From contig NZ_JADPKR010000016.1 in NCBI RefSeq assembly GCF_023074055.1, positions 23,386 to 87,385 of the forward strand: a DNA stretch of 64,000 nucleotides. Direction: 5' to 3'. Below the pieces are notes generated by a model. It worked only from the letters and a program-made list of their open reading frames with translations. It was not told the DNA's origin and ran no database searches. Origin of the DNA: Bradyrhizobium sp. 141 (GTDB lineage Bacteria; Pseudomonadota; Alphaproteobacteria; Rhizobiales; Xanthobacteraceae). The position numbers and the translations under genes are program-made. Shown here in pieces: positions 34,103-42,723 of this stretch; the first letter of the stretch is position 1, and each line of letters opens with the position of its first letter.

Positions 34103-35110
34103 TCATTGCGCCGCTTTCAGCGCGCCCTGAAGGAGAAGCAAATCCTCCGGCAAAGGCGCCTCCCAGTGGAGTAATTCTCCGGTCCTCGGGTGCTCCAATA
34201 CCAGCAAATACGCATGCAAGGCCTGCCGCCCCAGCGCGGCCAGAGCCGCTTGCGACTCGGGGCCAAGCTGGTTCGCCTTGGTCTTGAAATGCGGGCCATA
34301 GACTGCATCGCCCATCAGGGGATGACCGATATGGGCGAGGTGGACCCGGATCTGGTGGGTGCGCCCGGTCTCGAGCTCGCAGGCGAGCAGCGTCGCAATC
34401 GGCTTGCCGTCGCGCCCGGCAAAGCTCTCCAGGATGTCCCAATGCGTCACCGCCTCGCGGCCGCCCTGGCGCACCGCCATCTTCTCGCGCGCATGCGGAT
34501 GGCGGTCGATCGGCGCATCAACGGTGCCGCGATGCCGGCCGGGCACGCCCCAGGCGAAGGCCATGTAGCCGCGGCGCATCTCGCCGGTGCGGCCGTGGTC
34601 GGCGAATTGCGCGGTCAGCGAGGCATGGGCGAGGTCGTTCTTGGCGACCACCATCAGCCCTGTCGTGTCCTTGTCGAGCCGGTGCACGATGCCGGGCCGG
34701 CGCACCCCGCCGATGCCCGAGAGCGAGGTGCCGCAATGGGCGATCAGCGCATTCACCAGCGTGCCGGTCTCGTGGCCGGCGGCGGGATGCACCACCAGCC
34801 CCTTCGGCTTGTTGAGAACGACGATGTCGTCGTCCTCGAACACGATGTCGAGGGCGATATCCTCCCCCTTCGGCTCCGGCGGAGCCGCCTCCGGCACGTC
34901 GATTATGATCGTATCGCCGGATGCGACGTGATAAGCGGGGTCGCGGACCGCGGAGGCCTTCAGGTGTACTGCGCCCGCCAGGATCAGGGCTTTCAGCCTC
35001 GATCGCGACAGCTCCGGCAGACGCGCCGCCAGCACGCGGTCGAGCCGGGCCGAGCCCTCGTCGCCGGCAACGACAACCTCCAACCTTTGCGCAGAGCCTG
35101 AGCTTTCCAT
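34103..35110 (-). CDS. rluD: RluA/RluD-family 23S rRNA pseudouridine synthase
   Basis: A 335-residue enzyme that converts uridines to pseudouridine in 23S rRNA. An S4 RNA-binding domain is at about 15-75 (LDRVLAARLPELSRSRLKAL) and the catalytic domain follows, with HRLDKDTTGLMVVAKND giving the catalytic aspartate and GRTHQIRVHLAHIGHPLMGD the second family motif. The symbol is by family resemblance; RluC and RluA share the fold. Its ATG shares a CATG with the divergent gene at 35109, so the two start codons overlap by two bases. Confidence 0.85.
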   Translation of the reverse strand: MESSGSAQRLEVVVAGDEGSARLDRVLAARLPELSRSRLKALILAGAVHLKASAVRDPAYHVASGDTIIIDVPEAAPPEPKGEDIALDIVFEDDDIVVLNKPKGLVVHPAAGHETGTLVNALIAHCGTSLSGIGGVRRPGIVHRLDKDTTGLMVVAKNDLAHASLTAQFADHGRTGEMRRGYMAFAWGVPGRHRGTVDAPIDRHPHAREKMAVRQGGREAVTHWDILESFAGRDGKPIATLLACELETGRTHQIRVHLAHIGHPLMGDAVYGPHFKTKANQLGPESQAALAALGRQALHAYLLVLEHPRTGELLHWEAPLPEDLLLLQGALKAAQ

Positions 35111-35453
35111 GACGACGTCTGATACCGCTGTTCCCGAACCGACCCCCGAGCAGGCCGCGCTGTTCGCGCGGGTGCGGCGGATGATGCTGATCGCGGGGTT
35201 GACCACGGCGCTGGGGATCTGCGCCGTGCTGATCGCGGTGGGCTACCGCCTTTTCAAGTCGGAGGGAAGGGCGGCGGAGCCCGTCGGCGACATCACCGCC
35301 ACGCTGCCCAAGGGCGCCAAAATCGTCTCGACCGGGGTCGCCGGCGACCGCCTCGTGGTCACGCTGGATCTCGGCGGGGTCATCGAGATCCGCACCTTCG
35401 ACGCCCATACCCTGAAGCCGGCCGGACGGCTGAAATTCGCCAATGAGCCGTAA
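35109..35453 (+). CDS. single-span membrane protein, DUF6476-like
   Basis: A 114-residue protein: a short cytoplasmic N terminus (PEPTPEQAALFARVRRMM), one membrane helix at about 25-46 (LIAGLTTALGICAVLIAVGY) and a periplasmic beta-rich domain (ITATLPKGAKIVSTGVAGDR, LVVTLDLGGVIEIRTFDAHT). Function unknown; the family assignment is from memory and tentative. The ATG overlaps the rluD start codon on the opposite strand. The tRNA-Glu gene follows 58 bases after its stop. Confidence 0.75.
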   Translation: MTTSDTAVPEPTPEQAALFARVRRMMLIAGLTTALGICAVLIAVGYRLFKSEGRAAEPVGDITATLPKGAKIVSTGVAGDRLVVTLDLGGVIEIRTFDAHTLKPAGRLKFANEP

Positions 35454-35470
35454 AAGGCCCGTCGGGGTCC

Positions 35471-35499
35471 TTGCGGCGGACAAATTTCGAGGCTATTGG
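35471..35499 (+). promoter_or_regulatory. candidate promoter of tRNA-Glu
   Basis: CTTGCGG and CTATTGG carry a -35 like TTGCGG (35471-35476) and a -10 like TATTGG (35494-35499) with a 17-base spacer, close to the rhizobial CTTGAC/CTATAT pattern. The tRNA begins 12 bases later. Confidence 0.45.
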
Positions 35500-35510
35500 C
35501 TAGCCCTCAC

Positions 35511-35585
35511 GCTCCCTTCGTCTAGCGGTTAGGACGCGGCCCTCTCAAGGCTGAAACAGGGGTTCGATTCCCCTAGGGAGCGCCA
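35511..35585 (+). tRNA. tRNA-Glu (anticodon CTC)
   Basis: A complete cloverleaf: acceptor arms GCTCCCT/AGGGAGC, D arm around GTCTAGCGGTTAGGAC, anticodon loop CTCTCAA giving anticodon CTC, T arm AGGGG-TTCGATT-CCCCT, discriminator G and encoded CCA. It reads glutamate codon GAG. No mobile element copy of the 3' end is seen downstream in the window. Confidence 0.93.
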
Positions 35586-35888
35586 AATCCGCGATATTCT
35601 TCGACTTTTTTCTGCGACCCCATCCGACGGCGTCCCCGTCCGGCCGCGCGATCTCGCTCGGTCATAGGTTGCGCGCCGCAGCGTCGACGCTGATGCTGAT
35701 GAAGCGATCGAGTGAACCCGCCCTGACATTCACTCCGGCGCAAAGTAAGTCGCATCGCGCAGTCGCTTCTGTGCCGCGCGATGGTTGCATGACGAGCGCG
35801 TGGCTCGGGCTTCCTCAACGCCCGTTTGAGCGGCGATCGCGAGAGGAGCCCTAGCCATAAGTCCTGACCGCAAGTCCTGGCCGCAAGT
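35586..35888. other. gap after tRNA-Glu without a gene
   Basis: About 300 bases with no frame that reads like a protein, no integrase remnant and no duplicate of the tRNA 3' end. Nothing supported is seen here. Confidence 0.4.
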
Positions 35889-36308
35889 TCAGTGATGCGC
35901 CGAAATGCTCCTGACGGTCTCGGTGAGCATATCACCGGACGCGGAATGGCCGACGTCGCCGAGGCTAATGATGCCGACCATCCGCTTGCTCTTGTTGATC
36001 ACCGGCAGCCTGCGGACCTGCAGCTTCTCCATGTGATGCATCGCCTTGGCGAGGTCATCGTCATCGCGGCAGCAATGGATGCCCTCGGTCATCACGTCGC
36101 GCGCCGTCGCGCGGCCGGCATCGAAGCTGTGGCTTGCGAGCCCTTTGCAGACGATATCGCGGTCGGTCACCATTCCGACCAGCTTGTCGTCCTCGCCAAT
36201 CGGAATGCAGCCGATGTCATGCGCCCGCATCAGTTTGGCAAGCTCGGTGATTGGGGTGTTGGGGCTGACCCAGTCGACACCCTTGTGCATCACGTCTTTG
36301 ACTTTCAT
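35889..36308 (-). CDS. CBS-domain pair protein
   Basis: A 139-residue protein made of two CBS motifs: VKDVMHKGVDWVSPNTPITE with IPIGEDDKLVGMVTDRDIVC, and ATARDVMTEGIHCCRDDDDL with LPVINKSKRMVGIISLGDVG. Such pairs bind adenine nucleotides and sense energy state. GGAGG lies 8 bases before the ATG. A tandem repeat of two 15-base units lies just upstream. In related bacteria such proteins are often induced at low oxygen; no FixK box was found here. Confidence 0.9.
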   Translation of the reverse strand: MKVKDVMHKGVDWVSPNTPITELAKLMRAHDIGCIPIGEDDKLVGMVTDRDIVCKGLASHSFDAGRATARDVMTEGIHCCRDDDDLAKAMHHMEKLQVRRLPVINKSKRMVGIISLGDVGHSASGDMLTETVRSISAHH

Positions 36309-36319
36309 GGCGAGCCTCC

Positions 36320-36349
36320 GTTCGTGGGTTTCAAGTTCGTGGGTTTCAA
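36320..36349. repeat. tandem 15-base repeat upstream of the CBS gene
   Basis: GTTCGTGGGTTTCAA occurs twice head to tail at 36320-36334 and 36335-36349, beginning next to the CBS gene's ribosome site. Confidence 0.85.
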
Positions 36350-36502
36350 GTGCGTTGATGCGATGCGGCCCCCCAATCTTCCGATCTCCGACCAGACAAG
36401 CGCAGACACTCTCGCCGCCACCCTGCGAAACAGTATGACGGCGACCTCGCGGCCAGAGTTCACGCCCAAGATTGCAACGGCAATGGGCGGTCTACAAAAC
36501 CC

Positions 36503-36973
36503 TCAGTCATGCGCGCTGAAGCGCCCGTGCGGTGTGTTGGCCGTCAGGCGCGCAAACTGCGCGTGACCCATATGGAGCAGTGTCTCATGATCGCCGGCTT
36601 CCATATAGACGTCTGGCTGTGCCTCGATGCTGTCGTCGACGATCATGTCCAACCCGTAGCATTTGCCGACGGCGGGAACCGCACCGTGTGCGCAGTCGCT
36701 GAACAGCCGATTGACCTCGGTTTCATTGGCCATGTGGACATTGTCGCCGAGGCTTGTTCTCAGGTCCGACAGGCGGAGGTGATGCGATGCGGGCAAGATG
36801 GCCAGCATGTATCCGCCGTCGCGTCGCAACACGATGCCCTTGGCGAGGCGGTCGCCCGAGATATGGCATGCCTCGGCCGTTCGAGCGGACGTCATGCTGA
36901 GTTCGTGCGGGATCACCTCGTACTGGATGTTCTCAGCGGCGAGGTATTTCTGGAGCGTGGGAGCAATGGCCAT
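36503..36973 (-). CDS. YbaK/EbsC-type tRNA deacylase-like protein
   Basis: A 156-residue protein of the YbaK/aminoacyl-tRNA-editing fold: IAPTLQKYLAAENIQYEVIP, MTSARTAEACHISGDRLAKG, then IVLRRDGGYMLAILPASHHL and the AVPAVGKCYGLDMIVDDSIE region. Family members hydrolyse misacylated tRNA, such as Cys-tRNA(Pro), but stand-alone members are often untested. ATG 36973 is chosen because GGAGG lies 7 bases before it, although the frame is open to 37090. The C terminus TANTPHGRFSAHD lies past the fold. Confidence 0.82.
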   Translation of the reverse strand: MAIAPTLQKYLAAENIQYEVIPHELSMTSARTAEACHISGDRLAKGIVLRRDGGYMLAILPASHHLRLSDLRTSLGDNVHMANETEVNRLFSDCAHGAVPAVGKCYGLDMIVDDSIEAQPDVYMEAGDHETLLHMGHAQFARLTANTPHGRFSAHD

Positions 36974-37156
36974 GGCATCACCTCCGATGCGGAATGCAAA
37001 CCATCCACCGTGAGGTCGACCCCTGCAGACTCTCGCCATACGATGGGCGGCTGCCTGACTAGAGACCCAACATAGGTCTTCCATCCGCAAGCTGCAATTC
37101 AGCGTTCGCGGTTTTATTCTGCGCGGAGCGCCTTTTGGGTCGAGACTGGCGCTCCC

Positions 37157-38182
37157 TTACGCCGTCGTGCCGTCGATCGAGCGGCGGATCACCCGCTGCA
37201 CTTCCGCATTCGACAGAAACAGATCGTGGTTGATGATGCCCCAGCCTTCCTGGGAGGCGTCGACCACGCGCACGCCGAGCTGCGCGATAACAGCCTTCTC
37301 GGCAGCGCCGACCCTGGTCATTCCGCCTGCGATTTGCCCGGACAGCGCGAGCGCGCGATCGTTGGTCGCGGCGATCACGGTGATCTTGCCGGCGAGCGGA
37401 CCGATGCGGTGGATCGCGGACGTAAACACGTCCATGTCGATGTCGGGCGCGGCAAACACGACGCTGCCGATCTTGCTCGTCACGGTGTCGCCGTAGCGCG
37501 CATAGAGTTGACGCAGGCTTTCGAGCGTCAGCATGGTTCCCATGCTGTGCGCCACGATGTGCACGCGGCCGGCGCTTGGCGCCGACACCAGCGCGGAGAG
37601 CACGCGCTCGAAATCGTCGCGCGACCACATCGCGCTGTCGCGGTCATAGGCATAGTCGAACAGTCCAGCCTTGGAGGGCCAGGAGAACGCCATGGTCCGG
37701 CCGCGGAACTTGATCCCATCGGAGAGGTGGGCGGCATCCAGCACCGCCGTCTCGAATGTCTGCTTGAAGCCGTGCACATAGATCAGCACGTCTCCCGCGC
37801 CGGCCTGCGCAGCGAGATCGCCGGCGTCGGCCGGCATCGGCTCGACCCGATCGAGGCGCCAATCGCCAAGTCCAACCGAGGCGAGAGACAGACGGCTCTC
37901 GTCCGGCGCCGCCAGCTTCGCCCGCGCGACCGTCATGCTGGTCGCGCGCTCCGGCCCGAACCAGGGCTTGGCGCGGGCGCCGTTCACGGGCTTGCGCGTA
38001 GTGACGACGAGCAATGTGGGGTCGACGGAGAGCGACGAGGCGTCGAAGCGCGCGCCGGTCGCACCCAGGCCGGCGCATCCGCCGAGCGCGAGGGCGCTGC
38101 CTGCCGACGCAAGTCCGCCGAGGAAAGCGCGGCGCGAAACAGAATGACGGGAGTCGCGTTGCAGAAGATGTCGGACGATCAC
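37157..38182 (-). CDS. Tat-exported lipoprotein, alpha/beta hydrolase (DUF900)
   Basis: A 341-residue protein with a twin-arginine signal SRRAFLGGLASAGSALAL and a lipobox LGGC just after, so it is probably a Tat-dependent lipoprotein. The mature part is an alpha/beta hydrolase of the DUF900 kind: VLIYVHGFKQTFETAVLDAA, the nucleophile elbow AHSMGT, and an acidic residue in VFAAPDIDMDVF. GTG 38182 is chosen because GAGG lies six bases before it; GTG 38206 and the open frame to 38344 are alternatives. Its substrate is unknown. Confidence 0.78.
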   Translation of the reverse strand: MIVRHLLQRDSRHSVSRRAFLGGLASAGSALALGGCAGLGATGARFDASSLSVDPTLLVVTTRKPVNGARAKPWFGPERATSMTVARAKLAAPDESRLSLASVGLGDWRLDRVEPMPADAGDLAAQAGAGDVLIYVHGFKQTFETAVLDAAHLSDGIKFRGRTMAFSWPSKAGLFDYAYDRDSAMWSRDDFERVLSALVSAPSAGRVHIVAHSMGTMLTLESLRQLYARYGDTVTSKIGSVVFAAPDIDMDVFTSAIHRIGPLAGKITVIAATNDRALALSGQIAGGMTRVGAAEKAVIAQLGVRVVDASQEGWGIINHDLFLSNAEVQRVIRRSIDGTTA

Positions 38183-38307
38183 ACGGAACCTCGGGAACTT
38201 GCCCACCGTAACGCCGCCCCGCCTATCCCCTGAATGACAATGGGGGCGAGAAGACGGCGGAGCTGCGTCACCGTTGGTCCAAGTCACGGAGTCCGAACGC
38301 GCGCCGG

Positions 38308-38757
38308 TCAGTCGGTGATTTCGATGGAGTGGAGCTTGCACCAATCGCGCAAGGCCCGCTTTGTCGCCTCATTCTCGAAGGCATGCCAGCGGTCGATCGC
38401 TCTTCGCCGGGCGAGCAGGGACTTGAATTTCGGATAGGCGCCCCGCTTGCTGAAGAAATAGCGCACGTCGTCGAAATCGTCTGGCAGGAACTCGCGGGCA
38501 AAATCGAGCACTAGGGGCTTGCCGAGGTCGAGCTCACGCTTGTCCGGGAGCGGGATGTATTTGTCCTCGTCCTCGATGTCGTCAGGCAGCTTGTCGTCCT
38601 CCAAATCCTCGAGGTCGACATCCTCGAACTGGTAATAGATCCTTCCGGTCTGTTTGCAGACGAAGGCGCGAAATTCCCCCGTGTCGCCATTGGTGTTGGC
38701 GAACTCGAACGCGGTGGCGATGTCTTGGAACTTCACGGGCATCGGGGTTGGCGCCAT
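38308..38757 (-). CDS. UPF0158-family protein
   Basis: A 149-residue acidic protein fitting the UPF0158 family: PVKFQDIATAFEFANTNGDT, GRIYYQFEDVDLEDLEDDKL, IPLPDKRELDLGKPLVLDFA, then SKRGAYPKFKSLLARRRAID and RALRDWCKLHSIEITD. Function is unknown. It starts 21 bases after the HigA gene on the same strand and is probably cotranscribed. Confidence 0.75.
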   Translation of the reverse strand: MAPTPMPVKFQDIATAFEFANTNGDTGEFRAFVCKQTGRIYYQFEDVDLEDLEDDKLPDDIEDEDKYIPLPDKRELDLGKPLVLDFAREFLPDDFDDVRYFFSKRGAYPKFKSLLARRRAIDRWHAFENEATKRALRDWCKLHSIEITD

Positions 38758-38778
38758 ATCACCGCAACTGTAGCACTC

Positions 38779-39075
38779 TCAAACCGCCTCGTAAGACGCG
38801 ATCTTCTTGATCTGTGGTGCGAGCACGTCTTCCGCCGTTTCGAGGTCGAAGCGAGTCTGAATATTCATCCAGAACGCCGCGCCTGTCTTGAAGAATTTTC
38901 CCAGCCGCAGCGCGGTATCGGCCGTGACCGGTTTTTCTTCGCGCGCAATGCGCTCGATCCGCGTGCGCGGCACGTTTAGAGCAGCAGCGACCGCGTAGGG
39001 CGTCAGCTTGAGTGGAACGAGAAATTCCTCGCGGAGGATTTCGCCGGGATGAATCGGCGGAAGTTTCCTTGCCAT
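38779..39075 (-). CDS. higA: HigA-type antitoxin (XRE helix-turn-helix)
   Basis: A 98-residue HigA/VapI protein: LPPIHPGEILREEFLVPLKL is the family opening, followed by the helix-turn-helix in TPYAVAAALNVPRTRIERIA and TADTALRLGKFFKTGAAFWM. HigA normally neutralises the HigB ribosome-dependent ribonuclease encoded directly upstream. Here no higB is visible upstream; a large interspersed element begins about 45 bases away. It may be an orphan whose toxin was lost. A UPF0158 gene follows by 21 bases. Confidence 0.87.
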   Translation of the reverse strand: MARKLPPIHPGEILREEFLVPLKLTPYAVAAALNVPRTRIERIAREEKPVTADTALRLGKFFKTGAAFWMNIQTRFDLETAEDVLAPQIKKIASYEAV

Positions 39076-39119
39076 CTGCGAACGATTTATAGGTTATTTC
39101 ACGGGAGTTGGTTCCGCCT

Positions 39120-39760
39120 GTTAATCTACCCTCTCCCGGCCGTCGGGCAAACCACCCGAGTCAAGCCATTATCTAAAAAATATTCCACTTTACCGAAATT
39201 CGGATTTGTCGTATGTGTCGGACATCCCAGCCCACCAAAGGGGCGGTCGTACGTCGTTTCGAGCGCGGGCTGGGAGTTGCGGTGGACGCGGGCGGCGTTA
39301 AGGGCGGAGCTTGCGCGTGCAGGGCGAGATGATCTCGTGAGCATGGCGTGATCCGTGAAGGCGAACGGCGCCCCTGCGTACGGCGAAACCGTGTGGTCCT
39401 GGCCGTCGTTGCTACGGCCAAGCCTTGGCGAAGGCGACATCGCGTCAACCGGCGCGCTGCCGTGCATTTCGCGGAGGTGACGGAGGCAAGAAGGAACTCG
39501 TCTCCGGGGAGAGCACGGCATAGGCCGTCAAACCATCGCGCAGGGAAGGCCGGATTTCGGCTGCCCTGTGTCTCCCCTGTGCATTGCGTGTGCATCTGTT
39601 CAGCACGGGGGTCTTTACGGGTGCCAGCCGGTGCCCGGCCTTCCCTGCGCCCTTTCTTTCCGGGAGGGCGAGGAGAAAAGCAAAACTCGGGCAAACGATG
39701 CCGCGAGGCCGCGAACGCGTGTTCGCGATTTGCCCGCGAATTGACCTCCCTTGCGAGCAT
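39120..39760. repeat. large interspersed non-coding element of the Bradyrhizobium type
   Basis: Between higA and the amidohydrolase gene lie 763 bases without a supported gene. The stretch has the text I recall from many copies in Bradyrhizobium and Rhodopseudomonas genomes: GGCATAGGCCGTCAAACCAT, CGCGCAGGGAAGGCCGG, CCCTGTGCATTGCGTGTGCA and GGTGCCAGCCGGTGCCCGGC, with frames that produce proline/arginine-rich spurious proteins. The recognition is from memory, not from a search. Boundaries are approximate. Confidence 0.55.
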
Positions 39761-39838
39761 GATGCATCGGCATCGGTGGAGGTGGTCGTTGCTCCCAGAA
39801 TCTGCCTCAATGCGAATTCAGCGCGGAGGAGTTTTCGG

Positions 39839-41329
39839 ATGAGCGGCTTGGTGATTTCTGACGGCCGGGTGGTGGATCCCGCGAGCGGGATGGACGCTAT
39901 CGGCGACGTGGCGGTGGTGAATGGCAGGATCGCCGCAATCGGCGCCTCGCTCGGCGGTGCCGAGCGGGTGATCGACGCGACCGGGCTCGTGGTCGCGCCC
40001 GGCTTCATCGATCTGCACGCACACGGCCAGTCGCTTCCGGCCGACCGCATGCAGGCCTTCGACGGGGTGACGACGACGCTCGATCTCGAGGCCGGCGTGC
40101 TGCCGGTCGCGTCCTGGTATGATCGTCAGGCCAGGAAAGGTCGCGTGCTGAACTACGGCGCCGCCACCAACTGGGCCTTTGCGCGCATCGGCGCGATGAC
40201 CGGCTCCAATGCGGAGAGCTCGCTGGAGGCGTTCGGCAATGCCATGCGCGACCGACGCTGGATGGACAACGTCGCGAGCGATGCGGAAGTCGCCGGCATT
40301 CTCGAGCGCCTTTCGCGCGGCCTCGACGAAGGCGGCATCGGCGTCGGCATTTTGAACGCCTACGCGCCGGGGGCCGGCGTGCAGGAGCTGACCGCGGTCT
40401 GCCAGCTCGCGGCAGTCAAGGACGTGCCGACCTTCACCCATGTCGCCTTCATGTCGCGGATCGATCCTGAAAGCGCGGTGGAAGCCTATATCCGCCTGAT
40501 CGGCTATGCCGGCGCCACCGGTGCGCACATGCACATCTGCCATTTCAACTCGTCGAGCAAGACCGACGTCGAGCGTTGCCGCGTGCTGATCGCGAAGGCG
40601 CAGGCGCAGGGCCTGCCGATCACCGTCGAGGCCTATCCCTACGGCACCGGCTCCACCGTGCTCGCCGCCGCCTTCTTCAGCGATCCGGAATTCGTCGAGC
40701 GCAACGGCACTGCTTACGATTCCGTGCAGCGCGTCACCGACGGCTATCGCTTCCACGACCGCGAGGAGCTGTTGAAGGCGCAGGCCGAAGAGCCGTCTTC
40801 GCTGGTGCTCTGGCACATCCTCGACACCGAGAACAATGCGCATCACCGCGACCTGCTCGACATGTCGGTGCTCTATCCCGGCGGCGCCATCGCCTCCGAC
40901 GCGATGCCGTGGACGACGTCTGACGGCAAGACCTACACCGGCGATGCCTGGCCGCTGCCTGACGATGCCACCTCGCATCCGCGCTCGGCCGGCTGCTTCA
41001 CGAAATTCATCCGCGAATGGGTGCGCGAGCGCAAGGCGGTCTCGCTGCTGGAAGGCGTGCGCAAATGCGCGCTGATCCCGGCGGAAATCCTCTCGCAGAG
41101 CACGCCCGCGATGCGCGCCAAGGGCAGGCTCACCAAGGACGCCGATGCCGACATCGTCGTGTTCGACTACGAAAAACTCTCGGACCGCGCCACCTTCACC
41201 GCGATGAACCGTCCGTCGGAAGGCGTGCGGCACCTCGTTGTCAGCGGCCAGGTGCTGATTAGCGACGGTATTCTCGATGTTGCAGCGCGGCCCGGAAAAC
41301 CCGTGCGCCGCCCCGTCGTCGAGCGCTGA
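39839..41329 (+). CDS. amidohydrolase, N-acyl-D-amino-acid deacylase type
   Basis: A 496-residue metal-dependent hydrolase of the amidohydrolase superfamily. GFIDLHAHGQSLPADRMQAF has the metal-binding HxH, further histidines lie in PTFTHVAFMSR and HMHICHFNSSSK, and the aspartate in IASDAMPWTTSDGK completes the site. The best match by memory is D-aminoacylase/N-acyl-D-amino-acid deacylase; D-hydantoinase-like functions cannot be excluded. CGGAGGA lies nine bases before the ATG at 39839; the frame is open from 39584 through repeat sequence. The CobW-type gene begins three bases after its stop. Confidence 0.82.
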   Translation: MSGLVISDGRVVDPASGMDAIGDVAVVNGRIAAIGASLGGAERVIDATGLVVAPGFIDLHAHGQSLPADRMQAFDGVTTTLDLEAGVLPVASWYDRQARKGRVLNYGAATNWAFARIGAMTGSNAESSLEAFGNAMRDRRWMDNVASDAEVAGILERLSRGLDEGGIGVGILNAYAPGAGVQELTAVCQLAAVKDVPTFTHVAFMSRIDPESAVEAYIRLIGYAGATGAHMHICHFNSSSKTDVERCRVLIAKAQAQGLPITVEAYPYGTGSTVLAAAFFSDPEFVERNGTAYDSVQRVTDGYRFHDREELLKAQAEEPSSLVLWHILDTENNAHHRDLLDMSVLYPGGAIASDAMPWTTSDGKTYTGDAWPLPDDATSHPRSAGCFTKFIREWVRERKAVSLLEGVRKCALIPAEILSQSTPAMRAKGRLTKDADADIVVFDYEKLSDRATFTAMNRPSEGVRHLVVSGQVLISDGILDVAARPGKPVRRPVVER

Positions 41330-41332
41330 CCC

Positions 41333-42259
41333 ATGCCGGTCCCCATTCTCCTGGTGACGGGCTTTCTGGGGGCGGGCAAGACCACGGTCGTGAACTATCT
41401 GCTGGCACACGCGGAGGGACGGCGTATTGCTGCCGTCGTCAACGATTTCGGCGCCATCAACATCGATGCGGAGCTGATCGCGGGCGCCAGCGACGGCGTG
41501 GTCAACCTCAGCAATGGCTGCATCTGCTGCTCGCTCGAAGGCGATCTGTTGCGCACGCTCTCGAGCCTGCTGCGGCGCGACCCGAAGCCCGAATACATCG
41601 TTATCGAGACAAGCGGCGTCGCCGATCCCGCCGACATCGTCCGCAATTTGATGGACCCCGTGATCCTGCGCGAGGCGCCGTTGGAGACGGTGCTCTGCGT
41701 GATGGACGCGGCGACACCGCCGGCCGAGTTGGACAATGCGCTCCAGCGCTCGCAATTGCGTGTCGCCGATATCGTGGCGCTGAGCAAGCTGGATCTGGCG
41801 GACGAGGGCGCGGGTGTGCGGATGCGCGCGGCCATTCGCGCCCAGCGCGTTCCCGCCGTCGTGGTCGATGCGCCACATGGCGAGATTCCGTCCGCGCTAC
41901 TGTTTCCCGCGCATCGCGATCGCGCGCCCGCGCCGCGCGAGCCGGGGCCGAAACGGCCGGCAGAGGACCGCTTCGAGACGCTGAGCTGGACCTCCGATCA
42001 TCCGCTCTCACTGCCGCGCCTGCAGCAGGCGATTGGCAAGCTTGCGCCAAAGCTTGCGCGCGCAAAAGGCCTGTTCGAGACCGTCGAGCAGCCCGGCCGC
42101 CAGATGGTGTTTCAGTTCGCCGCCGGCCGCGCCACGCTGGCCCCGGGCGATGCGCCCGCAGCGGGCGTGCCGCGCGCGCGCATCGTCTTCATCGCCGAAC
42201 TCGGGGTACTGTCGAAGGCGGAGCTCGATGAAATCATGGAGGCGTGCGTTGCGGATTGA
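41333..42259 (+). CDS. CobW/COG0523 G3E GTPase metallochaperone
   Basis: A 308-residue GTPase: Walker A LVTGFLGAGKTTVVNYLL near the N terminus, the metal-binding SNGCICCSLEGDLLRTL (CxCC), VIETSGVADPADIV for the switch region, SKLDLAD as the guanine motif, and a CobW C-terminal domain (ETVEQPGRQMVFQFAAGRAT). Members insert cobalt or zinc into partner enzymes. It follows the amidohydrolase gene by three bases, so the partner is likely that metalloenzyme. Confidence 0.87.
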   Translation: MPVPILLVTGFLGAGKTTVVNYLLAHAEGRRIAAVVNDFGAINIDAELIAGASDGVVNLSNGCICCSLEGDLLRTLSSLLRRDPKPEYIVIETSGVADPADIVRNLMDPVILREAPLETVLCVMDAATPPAELDNALQRSQLRVADIVALSKLDLADEGAGVRMRAAIRAQRVPAVVVDAPHGEIPSALLFPAHRDRAPAPREPGPKRPAEDRFETLSWTSDHPLSLPRLQQAIGKLAPKLARAKGLFETVEQPGRQMVFQFAAGRATLAPGDAPAAGVPRARIVFIAELGVLSKAELDEIMEACVAD

Positions 42260-42272
42260 AGCTGCATCCGCC

Positions 42273-42650
42273 TCACGCAAACTGCGCGATGCCGTTTCCC
42301 ACGGACCAGTTCTCCTTGGGCGCATCGAGCACGTTCACGAATACATCCTCGGGCCGGATGCCCGGGTTCTCGCCGAGACGATCCGCGATCCGGCGATACA
42401 GCGCTTTCTTCTGCTCTGCTGTACGCGAGGCGAACACGGTGATCTGGATCAGCACGGCATCCTCGCTGCGGTCGACGCCGTAGGCGTTGCCGCAGCGAAA
42501 GTTCGCCGGCTCATGCTCGGTGATGGCCATGAACGCGTCGTCCTCGGGCACGTTCAGCGCCTCGCGCATGGCACGGTAGAGGCCGTCGAGAATCGCCTGC
42601 CGGTAGGCTTCGGACTTGCCGGCACGCATTGAGATGTGGAGGAGAGGCAT
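42273..42650 (-). CDS. tautomerase-superfamily protein
   Basis: A 125-residue protein beginning MPLLHISMRAGKSEAYRQAI; Pro at position 2 becomes the catalytic N-terminal proline of tautomerases once Met is removed. The fold continues DGLYRAMREALNVPEDDAFM, GVDRSEDAVLIQITVFASRT and the RRIADRLGENPGIRPEDVFV helix. AAGGGA lies before the ATG at 42650. It is divergent from the TetR gene, and paired palindromes lie between. Confidence 0.85.
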   Translation of the reverse strand: MPLLHISMRAGKSEAYRQAILDGLYRAMREALNVPEDDAFMAITEHEPANFRCGNAYGVDRSEDAVLIQITVFASRTAEQKKALYRRIADRLGENPGIRPEDVFVNVLDAPKENWSVGNGIAQFA

Positions 42651-42723
42651 CGCGCGTCCCTTTGCATGCGGTCCGGCCACTGTTCGGTCCGGTGTCGAAC
42701 GGGGCTATCAATTCCGATCAGTT

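Noticed and set aside
35511..35888. tRNA-Glu as an integration site
   Set aside because: No integrase gene and no duplicated 3' end of the tRNA was found downstream in the window.
39818..41878. A 686-codon minus-strand frame opposite the amidohydrolase and CobW genes
   Set aside because: It is antisense to two genes with intact active-site motifs.
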